NCBI RefSeq assembly: GCF_001641265.1
Contig: NW_020167527.1
Location: forward strand, 992,001-1,056,000
Reading direction: 5' to 3'
Origin: Pseudogymnoascus destructans
Taxonomy: Eukaryota > Ascomycota > Leotiomycetes > Thelebolales > Thelebolaceae
DNA: 64,000 nt
Below the pieces are notes generated by a model, which did not search any database, was not told where the DNA came from, and saw only the letters and a program-made list of their open reading frames with translations. Positions 49,250 through 60,701 of this stretch are shown here, one piece after another. Each line of letters begins with the position of its first letter. Position 1 is the stretch's first letter. Both the position numbers and the translations under genes were made by a program.

Positions 49250-50678
49250 ACGTTCGCAATGGCGTAATGAGCACTATGGCGTAATGAGCACCAAAACCCC
49301 CACCTTGCAACTTCAAATCAATTTTCAACTATAATACAATTTCCTCCAAATGCTGTCTTGTTATTAGTACGGGTCTTATTTTCAATCTGTAAAACTGCCA
49401 ACTGGATTTCTTGCGTACTCATTACTCTCTTGCCCCGCTTGTTGGTTCTACGTGCAGATAGAACACTTTGGGTATCTTGTAGCTCCTTAAGTAACAGTGT
49501 GTGTTGTGTTCTTAGAGTTTTAGCAGTGCGTGTAAGTCGTGAGATATATTTGCGTCTTAAGAGAGTCAAGCACATTTTGAGACTATAACATCAAATTAAG
49601 AGCTGCATTTGAGCTACGCAACTCTGTATCGCTTAGTAGGGAGCTAACAAGTAAAGAGCGATAGTTTGGTGTTTATAGAGGTGGTGTAGTTGCATTTGTT
49701 AAAGTAATAGAAGAACAAGTGTGTAATGATGGTAAATGATTATATGCCTTTTTAAGGGTCAAATGGGTAAATACCCGCTCCTAACCATGCGCTTTGAATG
49801 TTATGTTATGATATTGCTCATAGCCTTGCTTTGTAGTACATCTCAATCCATTCTACCTTTTGAATGCGCCTTACTCCAACTTGTGTAAGTTGATCAGTCT
49901 CTTTTAAAAGTGCAGTTTCCAACGACCTAAACACTACAACATCAAGAGGTTGAAGAATGTGAGAACAATGAGGCGGTAATATAAGAAGGTCGATGTTATG
50001 TTGCATGCAATGAGCAATAAAATTTGTAGAAATGTGACTGTCATGTCCATCTGCAATCAAAAGTCGTGGTCTTCCATCTGCAATTTCATGAGTTTTAGGC
50101 TTAAAAACTTGTTGTAACCATTGTAATCCATGAACATTTGAAGTCCAACCCTTTGCACTCAGACTTAATTTGTCGAGTAGTAATTGTAGTAAGCTCTATA
50201 TGATGTTGAATAAAGCCTTAGATCCATTCTTTGCCAACAGGTGGGTATCGTATAATTTGAGATGACGCATCGTTAACGCATTGCACTCTTTGAATCCTGA
50301 TTTCTTCCACTAATTCCTTATTCCCTAGTGTCTAATAGGGCGTCCCATCGAAGAGAATTGGCAAATCCACTTAACTAAGGTACTCTCTTCAACTGCAGAT
50401 AAAAGTTGCTGGTTTTGTCGCGCTTGCACTCGGGAATGGCCCCCTGACACGCGACGCGTCAAAGTCATCCGATCAACTTGAAAGTGTTCCGCAATAGCCT
50501 TTAAGCTTGTAAATTGTCGATTCTAGTAAGCTATTATAGCTTCAGCCATACGAGCTTCATTCTCTTGAACCCGAAGGCTCTTGCGTCTCGCCATTGTTGT
50601 GGTTTACGAGTTTGAAGTTGCAAGGTGGGGGTTTTGGTGCTCATTACGCCATAGTGCTCATTACGCCATTGCGAACGT
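49250..50678 (-). mobile_element. Deleted pogo-type transposon (1429 bp) with about 68-bp terminal repeats
   Basis: The terminal inverted repeats (49250-49317 and 50611-50678) contain ACGTTCGCAATGGCG and two tandem ATGGCGTAATGAGCAC units. TA flanks both sides (49248-49249 and 50679-50680). The minus-strand transposase starts at 50594 (MARRKSLRVQENEARMAE, a pipsqueak/HTH-like start). It passes stops and a large gap, then reads ADGHDSHISTNFIAHCM and LLILPPHCSHILQPLDVVVF, which covers the second and third catalytic Asp. The segment that should hold the first Asp is missing, so this is an internally deleted, non-autonomous copy. Confidence 0.88.
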
Positions 50679-50680
50679 TA

Positions 50681-52100
50681 TATATAAGGAGTTTTGGATA
50701 TGCCCTAGGATATAGAGACTTTGGAAACAGGATGATGGATTCTTGATGACATGTAGAAAGAATAGATAGATGAGATGAGATAGAGAACCCTTGAGTGGAG
50801 TGGGGGAATAAAATGTGAATATATCCCAACCTTAGTTTTATGCTTCGTATGCGTGTATGTGGGGGCAAGAGAAAGACTACAACAGACTGAACATAAGAGA
50901 GAGATGGGACTGACACTGCTGATAGGATGATGCTGCCCTAGAACATACTATACGAATAAAGAGGAGCGTATATTACTGATATCAAGAGCCTCCCGCCTCC
51001 CATCATTCCACTTTGGGGCAACAGTCCGTACCCAATAATGACTACAGCAATAGCCACGTCTCCGCCAATCAAAAGGGGATATGGTTTAGTGGTATAACGC
51101 GTCTTTCGCATAGATGAGGTCCGGCGTTCGATTCGCCGTTTCTCCAATGATCTTACGAGCTTCTCCTCCGGAAGGAGCTCTGTTTTTTTGCACTTTTTTA
51201 GCCATGCCGATGACTTTCGGCTGCGTAGCAATAGGCTCCATGCATTTGTTACGACGGTCATTTGCTATCCAACGGCTTGGTTGACATTGCACGCAAGGGG
51301 AAAACAAGACAGATACAGGAAGTCATGCAAAGTTTTATTTATTTGTACGGACAAAAAAATCGCCCTCCAAAAACAAAAAAAAACAAAATCTATGAAGAGC
51401 TCAAAGAGATATACGCACTAAGCGAACCTGCAGCACGTCCATCTTGGCTTTCGCCGGACAAGAGGCAGGATTATAAAAGGCGAAGAAATTCGCTCTAGCA
51501 TATCCGGGAATGTAATTAGGCCATTGAAAGCCAAGGATAGTGAGTCCTCGGTCCCGAGACGGATCTCGGGAGGGCCAACTCATGGGTATGTTGGACTGCA
51601 AATGGGTATGTATGTATGTAGGGACAAAAGAGAGGGCATTGTTACAACGCGGCTGCTTCAACTGTGCTTTCCGCCTAGAAGATGTATCCCTTCCCATGGT
51701 TGGAAATGCAGGTGCCACGAGACGGTACTGAGTAGAGTGTGGTCTTGCAGACAGAAGCTGGAAGTGCTGATGTAAAGCTCAATGGCCGACTGCAACCATG
51801 TGGGATGAAAAGGGACACAGCTTCTACGCTGGCAGCATAGTTGGAGCAGGCGTGCTGGTTGTAACGATGTTTGGGAAAGAGAAAAGGTCAAATGGAAAAC
51901 ATTGGGAAATATATTGCCGTGCGCCGCGCTAGTGAAAATTACGCTAAACTGTTTTTGGACAGTTTAGACACAGTATATACCCACGGTCACGGTGCAATCA
52001 ACCAACACCATTCATTATGCATTTTATGTGGGTAGTGTAGAAATATATATATTCATTCAAAGAGTGGTTATCAAAACAAGCCTCTATATCGGCAAAAACG
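50681..52100. other. Intergenic region around the tRNA gene
   Basis: Apart from the tRNA, no gene or repeat is apparent. Short frames are out of context. The sequence CTATATATAAGG at the left edge is transposon-flanking. Confidence 0.5.
51075..51146 (+). tRNA. tRNA-Ala, anticodon CGC
   Basis: GGGGATA pairs with TTTCTCC in the acceptor stem (one U-U mismatch). It includes the G3-U70 wobble pair that marks alanine tRNAs. The anticodon stem CGTCT/AGATG closes the loop TTCGCAT (anticodon CGC at 51108-51110 or thereabouts). The T arm CGGCG-TTCGATT-CGCCG is perfect. The D arm TGGTTTAGTGGTATAAC is typical and discriminator A73 is at 51146. No intron. Confidence 0.85.
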
Positions 52101-53210
52101 CTAAGCCGCTGCTTCCATCGACTGGAAGCTCCCCATCATGTTCTTCGTATAAGAATCAGCATCCGACGTTATCGCCGCCATATTTACTCGGCTCTGCAGC
52201 GTGTTATTCACACTGTCCACCACTTCCCTATCCGCCATAATCTCGCTCATCACCCTGGTCTCATTCACCCAGTACCCGTTGGCCCTCCCGCGCAGGCCCT
52301 CGTCCCTGTTGACCGTGTTCAACAACACAGCCGCAGCACTCATCTTGGACCTCGCGGAATCCAAAACTTTCGTCGCAGCCTCGAGGCTCTCGGCTGGGGA
52401 GACGGGGATGACGAATGCGCGGTTCGTGGAGGAGAGGTATAGCAGCCAGCCTATTAGGCCGTCGAGGCCGGCGAGAGCAATGTAGCGGTATGTGTGGGTC
52501 CTCCAGAAGAACATATCCAGGTCTTCCAAACGTGTCGCCTTCGCGTTCAACTTGTGGTCGTACTTGGAGAGGTATGACATATCCACCACAGCGATAATGA
52601 CCGAGCAAATCGTAGCAAACCGCCTCCACATTGTGCCTTCCTCGCCAACAAACATCCCCGAGGTAGCTGCTGCCAGCACAGCGAGGTTGAAGACATGCGG
52701 TGTGAGCACGGATGACATGGTATAGTAGTAAAAACTTTTATGATCGTCCGCCTTGCAAAACAGGCAGTTGCCTATAGCATCGGGGCCGAATTTGAGGTAG
52801 AGGAGTTTCGACTCGAGAGAAACGAGTTTCTCGCGCAACCGGAGGTCCAGTTCGGTCAGGCCATTCGGTCGTATGGCTGTGAGGCGTGTTAACAGTACGT
52901 CCAGGGGTATCTGTATGCGGGATTGTGTCTTTGAGAAGATGTTCTCCTCCGAGAACATCGGGAGTGTCGCGATGAGTAGGATGACGGCTATGACGAAGAG
53001 AATTCCTAGCGCTCTAGACACGGCAGGAGGCACCGGTCGAATCGGCCGTCCTGGTTTCTTCGCGTTTTCTCGGAACGATCGGTAGTATCCGATGGCCTTG
53101 GGTAGGAGCATAGGCCCAAAGAACATAAGGACCGACTTGATGCTTCTCGACGTTAGCTGGGCTATTCATAGAGTGGCATGGCGATATACTTACGTCCCCC
53201 ATGATACCAT
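52101..53210 (-). CDS. Uncharacterised fungal multi-pass membrane protein (353 residues)
   Basis: Exon 1, 53194-53210 (17 nt, MVSWG), and exon 2, 52101-53145, flank a 48-bp intron (GTAAGT...GCTAACGTCGAG). The spliced start reads MVSWGTSIKSVLMFFGPMLL then PKAIGYYRS. Membrane segments are likely at about residues 10-25, 52-70 (LGILFVIAVILLIATL), 155-175 (PHVFNLAVLAAATSGMF), 180-198 (FATICSVIIAVVDMSYL) and 222-242 (ALAGLDGLIGWLLYL). A conserved-looking GPDAIGNCLFCKADDHKSFY block holds a CxxC pair between the first segments. The C-terminal third is soluble and helical. This looks like a conserved fungal family of unknown function; I cannot name an activity. Confidence 0.85.
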
Positions 53211-53851
53211 CTTTGCGGTATTACTTTGCTAAAGCGAGTTCAATACCTATATCATGCGCGAAACCGTGTTCCCAAAAGTTAACATGGCCGTGGGCGTATG
53301 TGCGTACTATTTCGTTGATGCCAGACGGGCTGGCGGCAGAACAGCCCCTGTGAGGCTGAGCGGTCAACCCAACGCGGACTAGCGGCTGGCACGATCTTTT
53401 GTTATCCCAAGCTCGCAAACTTGCACTTTGTTCCTCTTTCAAAATCATTTTCGACGATTTGGCCAAGTTTCAACCCACAGACTGTCTAGTGTACTACATC
53501 ACGTATTACATATAAGGTTTCCTGAGTATATCTATGTTTATTTGCAATTTACTAGCTGAACAAGCATTTGCATAGCTCTATTTTTCCTTTCGCTCCCCTC
53601 AGATCCCCCAGTGGCACTTTCGAAGCTTTGGTGACCCCTTCAGTGGTTTCTCACAGTCAAAAAGAATGCCCAGAACGAGCCCCAAGTACTCTGCCAAGAG
53701 TCATCTCACTCGTGTTGCAAGGTCGAGCTGAACAAGCCAAGACATCCTTTGCGTCTTTATTGATGAGAGACAAATTCGAACCATGAAAAAAACTTTAAGT
53801 CAATAGGCCATTAGTTCATTTAAGCTATCATGCAATACCCTATTGTACAAT
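53211..53851. other. Intergenic region, no gene seen
   Basis: This lies upstream of the membrane protein gene and downstream of GET1. Nothing beyond short frames. Confidence 0.5.
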
Positions 53852-54654
53852 CTATAACTCCTTTTTCGCCTCTGCCTTTTCCGTGCTCGCCGGCGTTCCC
53901 ACCTTGACCTTTTCCCCTCCAGCCTTCATCGGCACCGCCTTCTTCTTCCCCTGCCCCTTCCCAGCCCCCATCTTGGCCACCATAACCAATCCCATCACCG
54001 CCACCACCGCATCACTAAAAAGCAGTATCACACTCGCGCACGCCATCCCCCACACCTGTATACTGATCGACCCCAGCGGCGCGCGCGGACACGACAGCAG
54101 CCACTCCCCATAATACGGGACCCTGCCGTGCGGAAGCCAGAACATAGGCTGCTTGGCGTACCAGAACTGGATCAGCATGCGGAGGCCGTTGGTGCCGAGC
54201 CAGCGCAAGGTCGAGACGGTGCTGGTGAATTTGGCTTTGTGGCTGTCAAGCGCGGCCTCTGGTGGGGGAAGGGGTTAGCGATAGAGCTTGTTGGGAGGGG
54301 AGAGGGAGGGGAGGCGTACTCTTCTTCTCGAGAGTCTCGAGTTTTTTGTCATGGATTCTGCTGAGCTTGGCCCATTTGGCGAATTGGTCTTGTGCGCTTA
54401 TGGAGTTGAGGTCTTTTCGGATAGCTAGGTATTCCGCTTGGAGCTTCTTTTGGTCCTTGAAGGCCTTGGATGTCGGTGTAGGGAGGCTGCTATACAGGTT
54501 CCATAGCTATACCCCCAAGTTAGACCTCATGAGCTCAGCGGCCGGGGGTGACGATATATTGTCTTACCAGCGTGTTAACCGCAGACGCACCAATGGTATT
54601 CACGAGATGGATGGCCAGCTGTAGAACGAAGACGATGACAAGCAGGGACGGCAT
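53852..54654 (-). CDS. GET1: GET complex membrane receptor subunit Get1
   Basis: Exons 54568-54654, 54320-54506 and 53852-54258 (introns of 61 bp each) give 226 residues. It starts MPSLLVIVFVLQLAIHLVNT, the first membrane segment. A cytosolic coiled coil follows (AFKDQKKLQAEYLAIRKDLN, KWAKLSRIHDKKLETLEKK), which in this family binds the Get3 ATPase. Two further membrane segments come next, around LRMLIQFWYAKQPMFWLP and WGMACASVILLFSDAVVAVM, then a Lys-rich tail. With Get2 the protein forms the ER receptor that releases tail-anchored proteins from Get3. The domain order and length fit fungal Get1. Its start is about 550 bp from the divergent PTAR1-like gene. Confidence 0.92.
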
Positions 54655-55207
54655 CTTTGATTCGGGAGACCCCTCGAGGATATGCACTTGGCGAGGGAGG
54701 GTGTGTTGGGTAGGATCCTGGGGGTAGTTAATGCCCCTGTTCTAGTAGCTTCCCATGAAGCTGTGATGTGATGACATGTCTCGTGTGGGCGAGGTGGGGA
54801 GCTTCGTTACTTTTTATATGTTGGCCTGAGGCATGGATCATGCGTCTCATAATTGTTTGATAGCGAGCTGGCTGGACTGTTACTTGGACGACCAACTCAC
54901 TTTGTTTCAACGCATTTTCTTGTGAACCGATTTTCAGACTGAGACAGGAAGAGATTTGTCTTGCTAATATTTGTTTGTGTCTTGTGAAATAACAAATCAT
55001 CGTTGAGGCTAATGGTTTCAGCATTTTATTTTTCGGCCATGCGAAGCTTTTGATTTAAGTTGTGCGTGTGTTCCGAGATAAGACATATGAATAACGGTTC
55101 TGTCTAAAAATAAGCATCTAGGCATCAAAAATTTAGAGCCACTCTCTGCAACCCTAAAACCAAAGCAGGTTCCAAGCCGGTTCTGTTGCCGATAGGCCCC
55201 CCCAAAA

Positions 55208-56239
55208 ATGGCCGACGACGAGGCATCTGAATTCTCTCCAGAATATGAGGCGCTAGTTGGGCTCCTTAACACGAGATTATCAACGGGTCCATTAGACATC
55301 CAAATCCTCCCCGATGCGAGTTTTCTGTTATCTTCGGGCCGCCTCGCCGAGATCGTAAATAACACGCTCGGTGTCCCGAAAGATGTTCTCGCAAAGGCGT
55401 TCATCGCGGCGCGGCGGATCTTTTTCGAGCACCTGGACAACCTGGCTGAGAAGGCGGAACTCATCCTTGATTCCACTTCTGTCATCTTGCTCTTCGACCC
55501 TGAGCATGTCACCGCAGTTAATGCAAGGAAGAGGATCTGTCTAGGTCTAGCCTACCGCGCGCGCTCTCAACCCGAGCAAACCAAAAGGTTAAAGGAGGAG
55601 CTCTGGTTCAGCAAGTTCCTCGTCACCTCAAAACTAAAGCGTCACAACAAGTCTCCCACGCTCTGGTCGCACCGGAGATGGCTGATCAAGAACTTACACA
55701 CGCTGTCGGGACTACTGGGCCCGAAATGGGTGGAATTCGAGATTGAAGAAGTGATTCTTATTTCGGCTGAGCACCACCCTAAGAACTACTACGCGTGGGA
55801 TTACATGCGCTGGTTGATCGCATCCCGGCCCGGGCTGGATCCGAAGACGCGGGCTGGGTTGAACAGGCCGCTGGCGCGGATGATGCAGAGGTGGTGCATG
55901 CATCACACCAGCGACTCGTCCGGGTGGTCGTTCCTGGCGTGGATGATTCTGCGGCAGCCCGACGCGGACCGGCGCGTCAGTGAGCAGATGCAGGCCACTG
56001 CTGGGGCGGAGGTGTTGGACTATGCGGTGTTGTTGGGATTGAAGAACTTGTCGTTGTGGAAGTTTTTGCAGGAGATTTTGGGGTTTGCGAGGGGTGAGGA
56101 GGTGGAGGGGGTGAGGTTTCAGTATTTGTTGAGTTTGGGCGATTTGAAGGGGGGGGAGCCGAGGGGGGAGGCGTTGCAGGTGTTTGCGGAGAAGAGTTTG
56201 ATGGCTATTGGCGAGTATGAAAAATCCTGCAGAGTATGA
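55208..56239 (+). CDS. Protein prenyltransferase alpha-subunit repeat protein (PTAR1-like)
   Basis: A single exon, 343 residues, from MADDEASEFSPEYE. It carries PPTA-type helical repeats: NKSPTLWSHRRWLIKNL, HHPKNYYAWDYMRWLI and TSDSSGWSFLAWMIL. Each has the W-x-hydrophobic-R-W style core seen in farnesyl/geranylgeranyl transferase alpha subunits. The long N-terminal helical extension and degenerate repeats resemble PTAR1, the alpha-like partner of the beta subunit in the more recently described type of geranylgeranyl transferase acting on SNARE proteins. It is less like the FTase/GGTase-I alpha subunit. Partner and substrate are inferred, not seen. Confidence 0.8.
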   Translation: MADDEASEFSPEYEALVGLLNTRLSTGPLDIQILPDASFLLSSGRLAEIVNNTLGVPKDVLAKAFIAARRIFFEHLDNLAEKAELILDSTSVILLFDPEHVTAVNARKRICLGLAYRARSQPEQTKRLKEELWFSKFLVTSKLKRHNKSPTLWSHRRWLIKNLHTLSGLLGPKWVEFEIEEVILISAEHHPKNYYAWDYMRWLIASRPGLDPKTRAGLNRPLARMMQRWCMHHTSDSSGWSFLAWMILRQPDADRRVSEQMQATAGAEVLDYAVLLGLKNLSLWKFLQEILGFARGEEVEGVRFQYLLSLGDLKGGEPRGEALQVFAEKSLMAIGEYEKSCRV

Positions 56240-56530
56240 TTGAGGTAGTCAGTTGTCAGCTTTAATGGCCGTCTATGAAGTTATATGAAGATCCACCAGA
56301 CTACTATTGAGGATGTTAGTTGTTAGTTTAAACGACCGTTCATGAAGCTATATGAAGAAACCAAGCCCTCTCGGCAAATTCTCTATTTAACTCGACTTAA
56401 TTCCTTCCATCACCAATATTAACCATGCTCTCCAGAACAGCAAAACCATGAAAACATGAAACACATGCAACTACTCGTATCACGTTCTCCTACCCATGTC
56501 TTGTTGCAAAGCATCCGAATCTCAAAATAG

Positions 56531-56652
56531 GAATGGGCAGTGGATGGCAGTGGAACGGGCAGTGGATGGCAGTGGAATGGGCATGGAATGGGCAGTGGAA
56601 TGGGCATGGAATGGGCAGTGGAATGGGCATGGAATGGGCAGTGGAATGGGCA
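56531..56652. repeat. Minisatellite of GGGCAGTGGAATGGGCATGG units
   Basis: Irregular tandem units of 11 and 22 bp built from GGCAGTGGAAT and GGGCATGGAAT, about ten in all. Confidence 0.9.
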
Positions 56653-57117
56653 GTACGTACAGTACCCACCCCTTACTTTTTTCTTAAAAGTGTATCCTCC
56701 CTGTTTGAGACCATCAAGAAGAAGAAAGATTGGCGCGGATAAGCCAGCCGTCCCCACCGTTCGACCCATTCTTCAGTGTCGCCGATAATATCCCTCACTC
56801 ATCACTCCCTCACAAACATGTGCCACTTCGTACTCGGTAGACTTGGACTCGGCTTTCCATCATCAGATCAGGGGTTCTCCATCCCGCACGCCCGCCGCGG
56901 CCGCAACACGAGATAAGGAGCGCCCTCACAATGTCGCCATGGCGCGCTGTGAGTGGCTGAGCCCAGGAGAGGTGTCGAATCTGCATCTTGGCAGTTCGTT
57001 GGAAGCGGAGTGGGATCAGCGCGGATCGGCGGTGGCGAGAGTCCCGAGTTGGCCCGTTTGTAAACACTACAGTATGTCTGTACAGTAAACAATCCTGCGC
57101 CGATCAAGAATCTCGGG

Positions 57118-57188
57118 AAACTAGAAACTAGAAACTAGAAACTAGCAACTAGAAACTAGAAACTAGAAACTAGAAACTAGAAACTAGA
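57118..57188. repeat. Tandem repeat of AACTAGAA-type unit
   Basis: About eight copies of an 8-bp unit (AAACTAGA) stand in a row, with one AGCAACTAG variant. Confidence 0.9.
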
Positions 57189-57963
57189 GCAAGTCTTGTC
57201 CAGGGTATCTGGTTTAGTGTTAGCGTTCCTGCAGCTCCGCCCACCACGAAATATCCCCATAACCTCCTACCTCCATCCCCTCCCTATATTCAAATCCCAC
57301 TCTTTCTCCACATCACCAACCTCTCTCTATCTCTCTACCTCTCTTTACCTCTCTCTACCTCTCTCTACATCTCTCTACCTCTCTCTTCCGATCCTTCGCT
57401 CTAGAGTAGTCGGCTTTCTTGTTCTTCTCTCGACCCGTTCCCTTTCGAACCCCATTCCTAGATTTTGAACAACCTGTCTTAGCCTGCATCTTTCGTTTTC
57501 CGTGCTTTCCATTTCCGCCAATTGATTCATATATATTGTCCGACGTCGCCCATACCGAAAGCCAGCCTTTAGTCAGATATAAAGAGACTTTGTCGACGAC
57601 AGCACTGTCATCGACCCGTCGGTCCGGATCACATGGGCCCCCAATAATCGTTCTAATTGCTGTTTCCTAGAGGGAAGGGGACGGTTATTATTGACCTGGC
57701 TTGACCGGTGACATTTGGGGAGGAAAGAACGACTTAGACCTCATACCGATATACCCGGAATCTGCGCCATCTAGTTTGACTTTACAACGGCTTCACATAT
57801 TTACTGTCTGCCTTGACATATCGCCGATTCATTATACCAATTATTTCTACGAACATTCGTACAACACCAGCTACCAACCTCGACGTTTTTTAGAACCCAA
57901 TCGACACCGGAGACATCCGATGATAGCGGCTTGAGAGTTGCATTCGTCCCAAGTTGTGTAAGG

Positions 57964-59848
57964 ATGGTGGTTCTCAACCTCGTTCTATTATGCTTCTTTT
58001 CGACCTTGGTGTCCGCTTTCTATCCGTTTGTGCCGAAATACAGATGTGTTGAAGATGGGACCTGCTTGGATCTTGCGGTGCGTGAAACCCCCGCTGTTAC
58101 GCTCGGCGAGGCACCCGAGAGGCCAGGAATCTTCAGGATTAAGATCGAGCAAACACCTCCAACAGTATGCAAACCCCAGAAAGATACTACTCCCCAGAGC
58201 CCAATGCTAATTGAATTAGGATGATATTCCTCACGACGTGAGGGTAGCCCGCTACGCGGCTCAGGTGGCCCGCAAAAATGCTGCGAAAAGAGACAACAAA
58301 TTCGCGACCACCAAGTCGGATAAGCCCACGACGCCGAACAGTAACGCAATCGACCAGGATGGGACGGACTTCAGCTACACGACGTCGGTATTTGTTGGAT
58401 CAAAGAACAAGCGTCTCCGCATGCTCGTGGACTCTGGCGCCGCAAGTACCTGGGTTATGGGGTCCACCTGTACTAACTCACCCTGCCAAATCCACGAGCT
58501 CTATGGCCCAGCCGATTCGGATAAATACAAGCCGAGTACGACGACTTTCAGCTTTCAATACGGCACCGGAAATGTCTCGGGGCTTTATATCGAGGACACC
58601 ATTGGGCTTGCTGGGTTCAGCTTGCCCATCCAGTTCGGTGTGGCCGATGTTGTCTCTGACGAATTCAACAACTACCCGATGGATGGCATCCTCGGCCTTT
58701 CCCGTGTTCCAAACGCAGTGGTTCCAGGCTTCGTATCAGCTCTGATGGACAAGAAGCTGTTGGAGAAGAATATCTTCAGCGTCAACATATTCAGAGCTTC
58801 CGACCTGGCCAACAACGGAGAGATTACATTTGGTGGTGTGGATGCCTCGAAATACACTGGAGAGATCACATACACTGATATTACCGCACCTGGGGCCTCA
58901 TGGGTCATTCCTGTCGACGAGGCTGGCTTCAATGGGAAGGTTTCTGGACTGAAAGGCAGAAATGTTATTATCGACACGGGAACGACCTATTGCTTCATGC
59001 CCCCAGCGGATGCGAAAATCTTTTACGCCAACCTACCTGGTGCTATAGTCAGTAAGGATGGGAGCTCGTACGCTGTGCCTTGTACGACAACGATTCCAGC
59101 CGAGTTTACGTTCTCGGGCGCCACGTATTCTATTCCGTCAAAGGACTGGGTTGGTGGCAAGGTTAGCGGCGTGGAAACCGAGACCATGTGTACGAGTAAT
59201 ATCTACTCCCGCAGCGCTACTGAGGACGGAAGTTGGTTGCTGGGTGATACTTTCTTCAAGAGTGTCTACGCGGTCTTTGACCTGGACCAGAACCGCATTG
59301 GTTAGTTGTTCGATTCCACATATATGTGCCCCATGCTAATATTGACCAGGGCTTGCTTCCAAACCCGTTGTAGTTACGCCACCGACACCAGCGTCGTCAT
59401 TAGGTATGGGCCATTCCTTCTTTTCTTAAATTTCCATCCCCAAGTTTCCACCCTCTGTCCAGTTTTTGTCTCGTACTAGGGAACTTCTGATAGACTCTCT
59501 TCAGCGGCCACCACGAAGACCGCATCTTCATCTCCACCTCCCACTGGCACTAGCCCACTGGAAACATTCACATCTGACACTCCCGCTCCTATAGCATCAG
59601 GCTCCGCCGCCCAAAGCCCAACCGGCGGCCCCGTCGCCACAATGACCACCGGCTCCCAGGGATTCAACGCCATCTCCGGCTCCTCCAGCGCCCCCACCCC
59701 AGCATCAGAAGCGAACCCCGCCTCCCCAGACGCCGCGGTACATGCACAGACGAAAAACTCGTCCGCTTCCTTACTCAACACCCAGTTCACCCTCTGCATA
59801 GCCGCGTTCATCGCCGCCGCCGCCACCACCGTCGCCACGGTCCTCTAG
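57964..59848 (+). CDS. GPI-anchored aspartic protease (yapsin-like)
   Basis: Exons 57964-58164, 58220-59300, 59350-59403 and 59505-59848 give 559 residues; all junctions keep frame. The signal peptide is MVVLNLVLLCFFSTLVSA. A basic propeptide (ARKNAAKRDNK) precedes the mature part. Pepsin fold: first catalytic motif MLVDSGAASTW, flap-type QYGTGNVSG, second motif VIIDTGTTYC, and WLLGDTFFKSVYAVFD. The Ser/Thr/Pro-rich tail ends in NSSASLLNTQ plus a hydrophobic run, a GPI-attachment signal. The first motif reads DSG rather than the DTG usual in pepsins, as it does in some yapsins and retroviral-type enzymes. The protein should sit at the plasma membrane or cell wall and process surface proteins. 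Confidence 0.93.
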
Positions 59849-60701
59849 ATGACCCCGCGATACCATTCCTTTTTCTAGCCGCCCTTCTTCGACTTACTTT
59901 TGAGCTGGCTTCACTCATTTTGTACTTCGCGTGTTTGTTTTTTTATTCTGCATTTTGGCACCATCACATTACGACGAGATAGCTGGGACTTTCTTGCAAA
60001 TTGTGCAAGTATGTAGGCGGGCCGCGGTGGATGGAGGCGGGGCTGCGTTGGGGGGGTTACTGGGGGATAGGATAAATCTTGCATTGGCAATGCATTTTGT
60101 TTGGCGGGAGGGGGGTGATTGTAATAGGGGAGGGAACTGCATATATTCATGACCGGCTGTACATATACACACGGCATTGTCCGTTTTAAGGGACGGACCG
60201 ACATATTGGAGGGGTGCACCTTGTGGGGGGTGGCTCAGTAATGGAAACATATTTGAAGTGGTTTTCAAGAGTTCATAGTGTGATTTGATATTGTGTAGTG
60301 TTTCTATGTGACGGATTTACACCACTGCCTCAAAGGCAAGCTACCTTGCAGGATCTCGCCTTTCCCTATAGTTGCTTCACTCACGTCCAATCAATTACGA
60401 AATTCACAAGTAATTCATCAAGAGATACACCAAAGTTTACCACCATAATATGATGGCAAAATCATTCATATTCCCTCACACGCCATAGCTAACTAGCCTC
60501 TGCACAAACAAACGAGCAAGCACCCAGTAACACCCAGAAACCCTCTCTCCCATCACAGCCATCCATACAAATTGCGTCCTCATCTTCAGCGGTACAATGT
60601 GGTATTCGCCCAATGCTGTAGCTGTAGCTGTAGCTGTAGCTGTATCTCTAATATGAAGCAACGCAACAAGAGTTCCTTATAGTAGCAATAGACAGGCACA
60701 A
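59849..60701. other. Convergent 3' region between the protease and NOP15-like genes
   Basis: No gene seen. (GCTGTA)5 lies at 60615-60644. Confidence 0.6.
60615..60644. repeat. Hexanucleotide repeat (GCTGTA)5
   Basis: Five perfect tandem units in the 3' flank of the NOP15-like gene. Confidence 0.95.

Larger units (their letters stand above)
56240..57963. other. Intergenic region with two minisatellites; promoter of the protease gene
   Basis: It contains the repeats at 56531-56652 and 57118-57188 and a CT-rich tract (57300-57400, CTCTCTACCTCTC units) upstream of the yapsin-like gene. No gene motifs. Confidence 0.5.
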
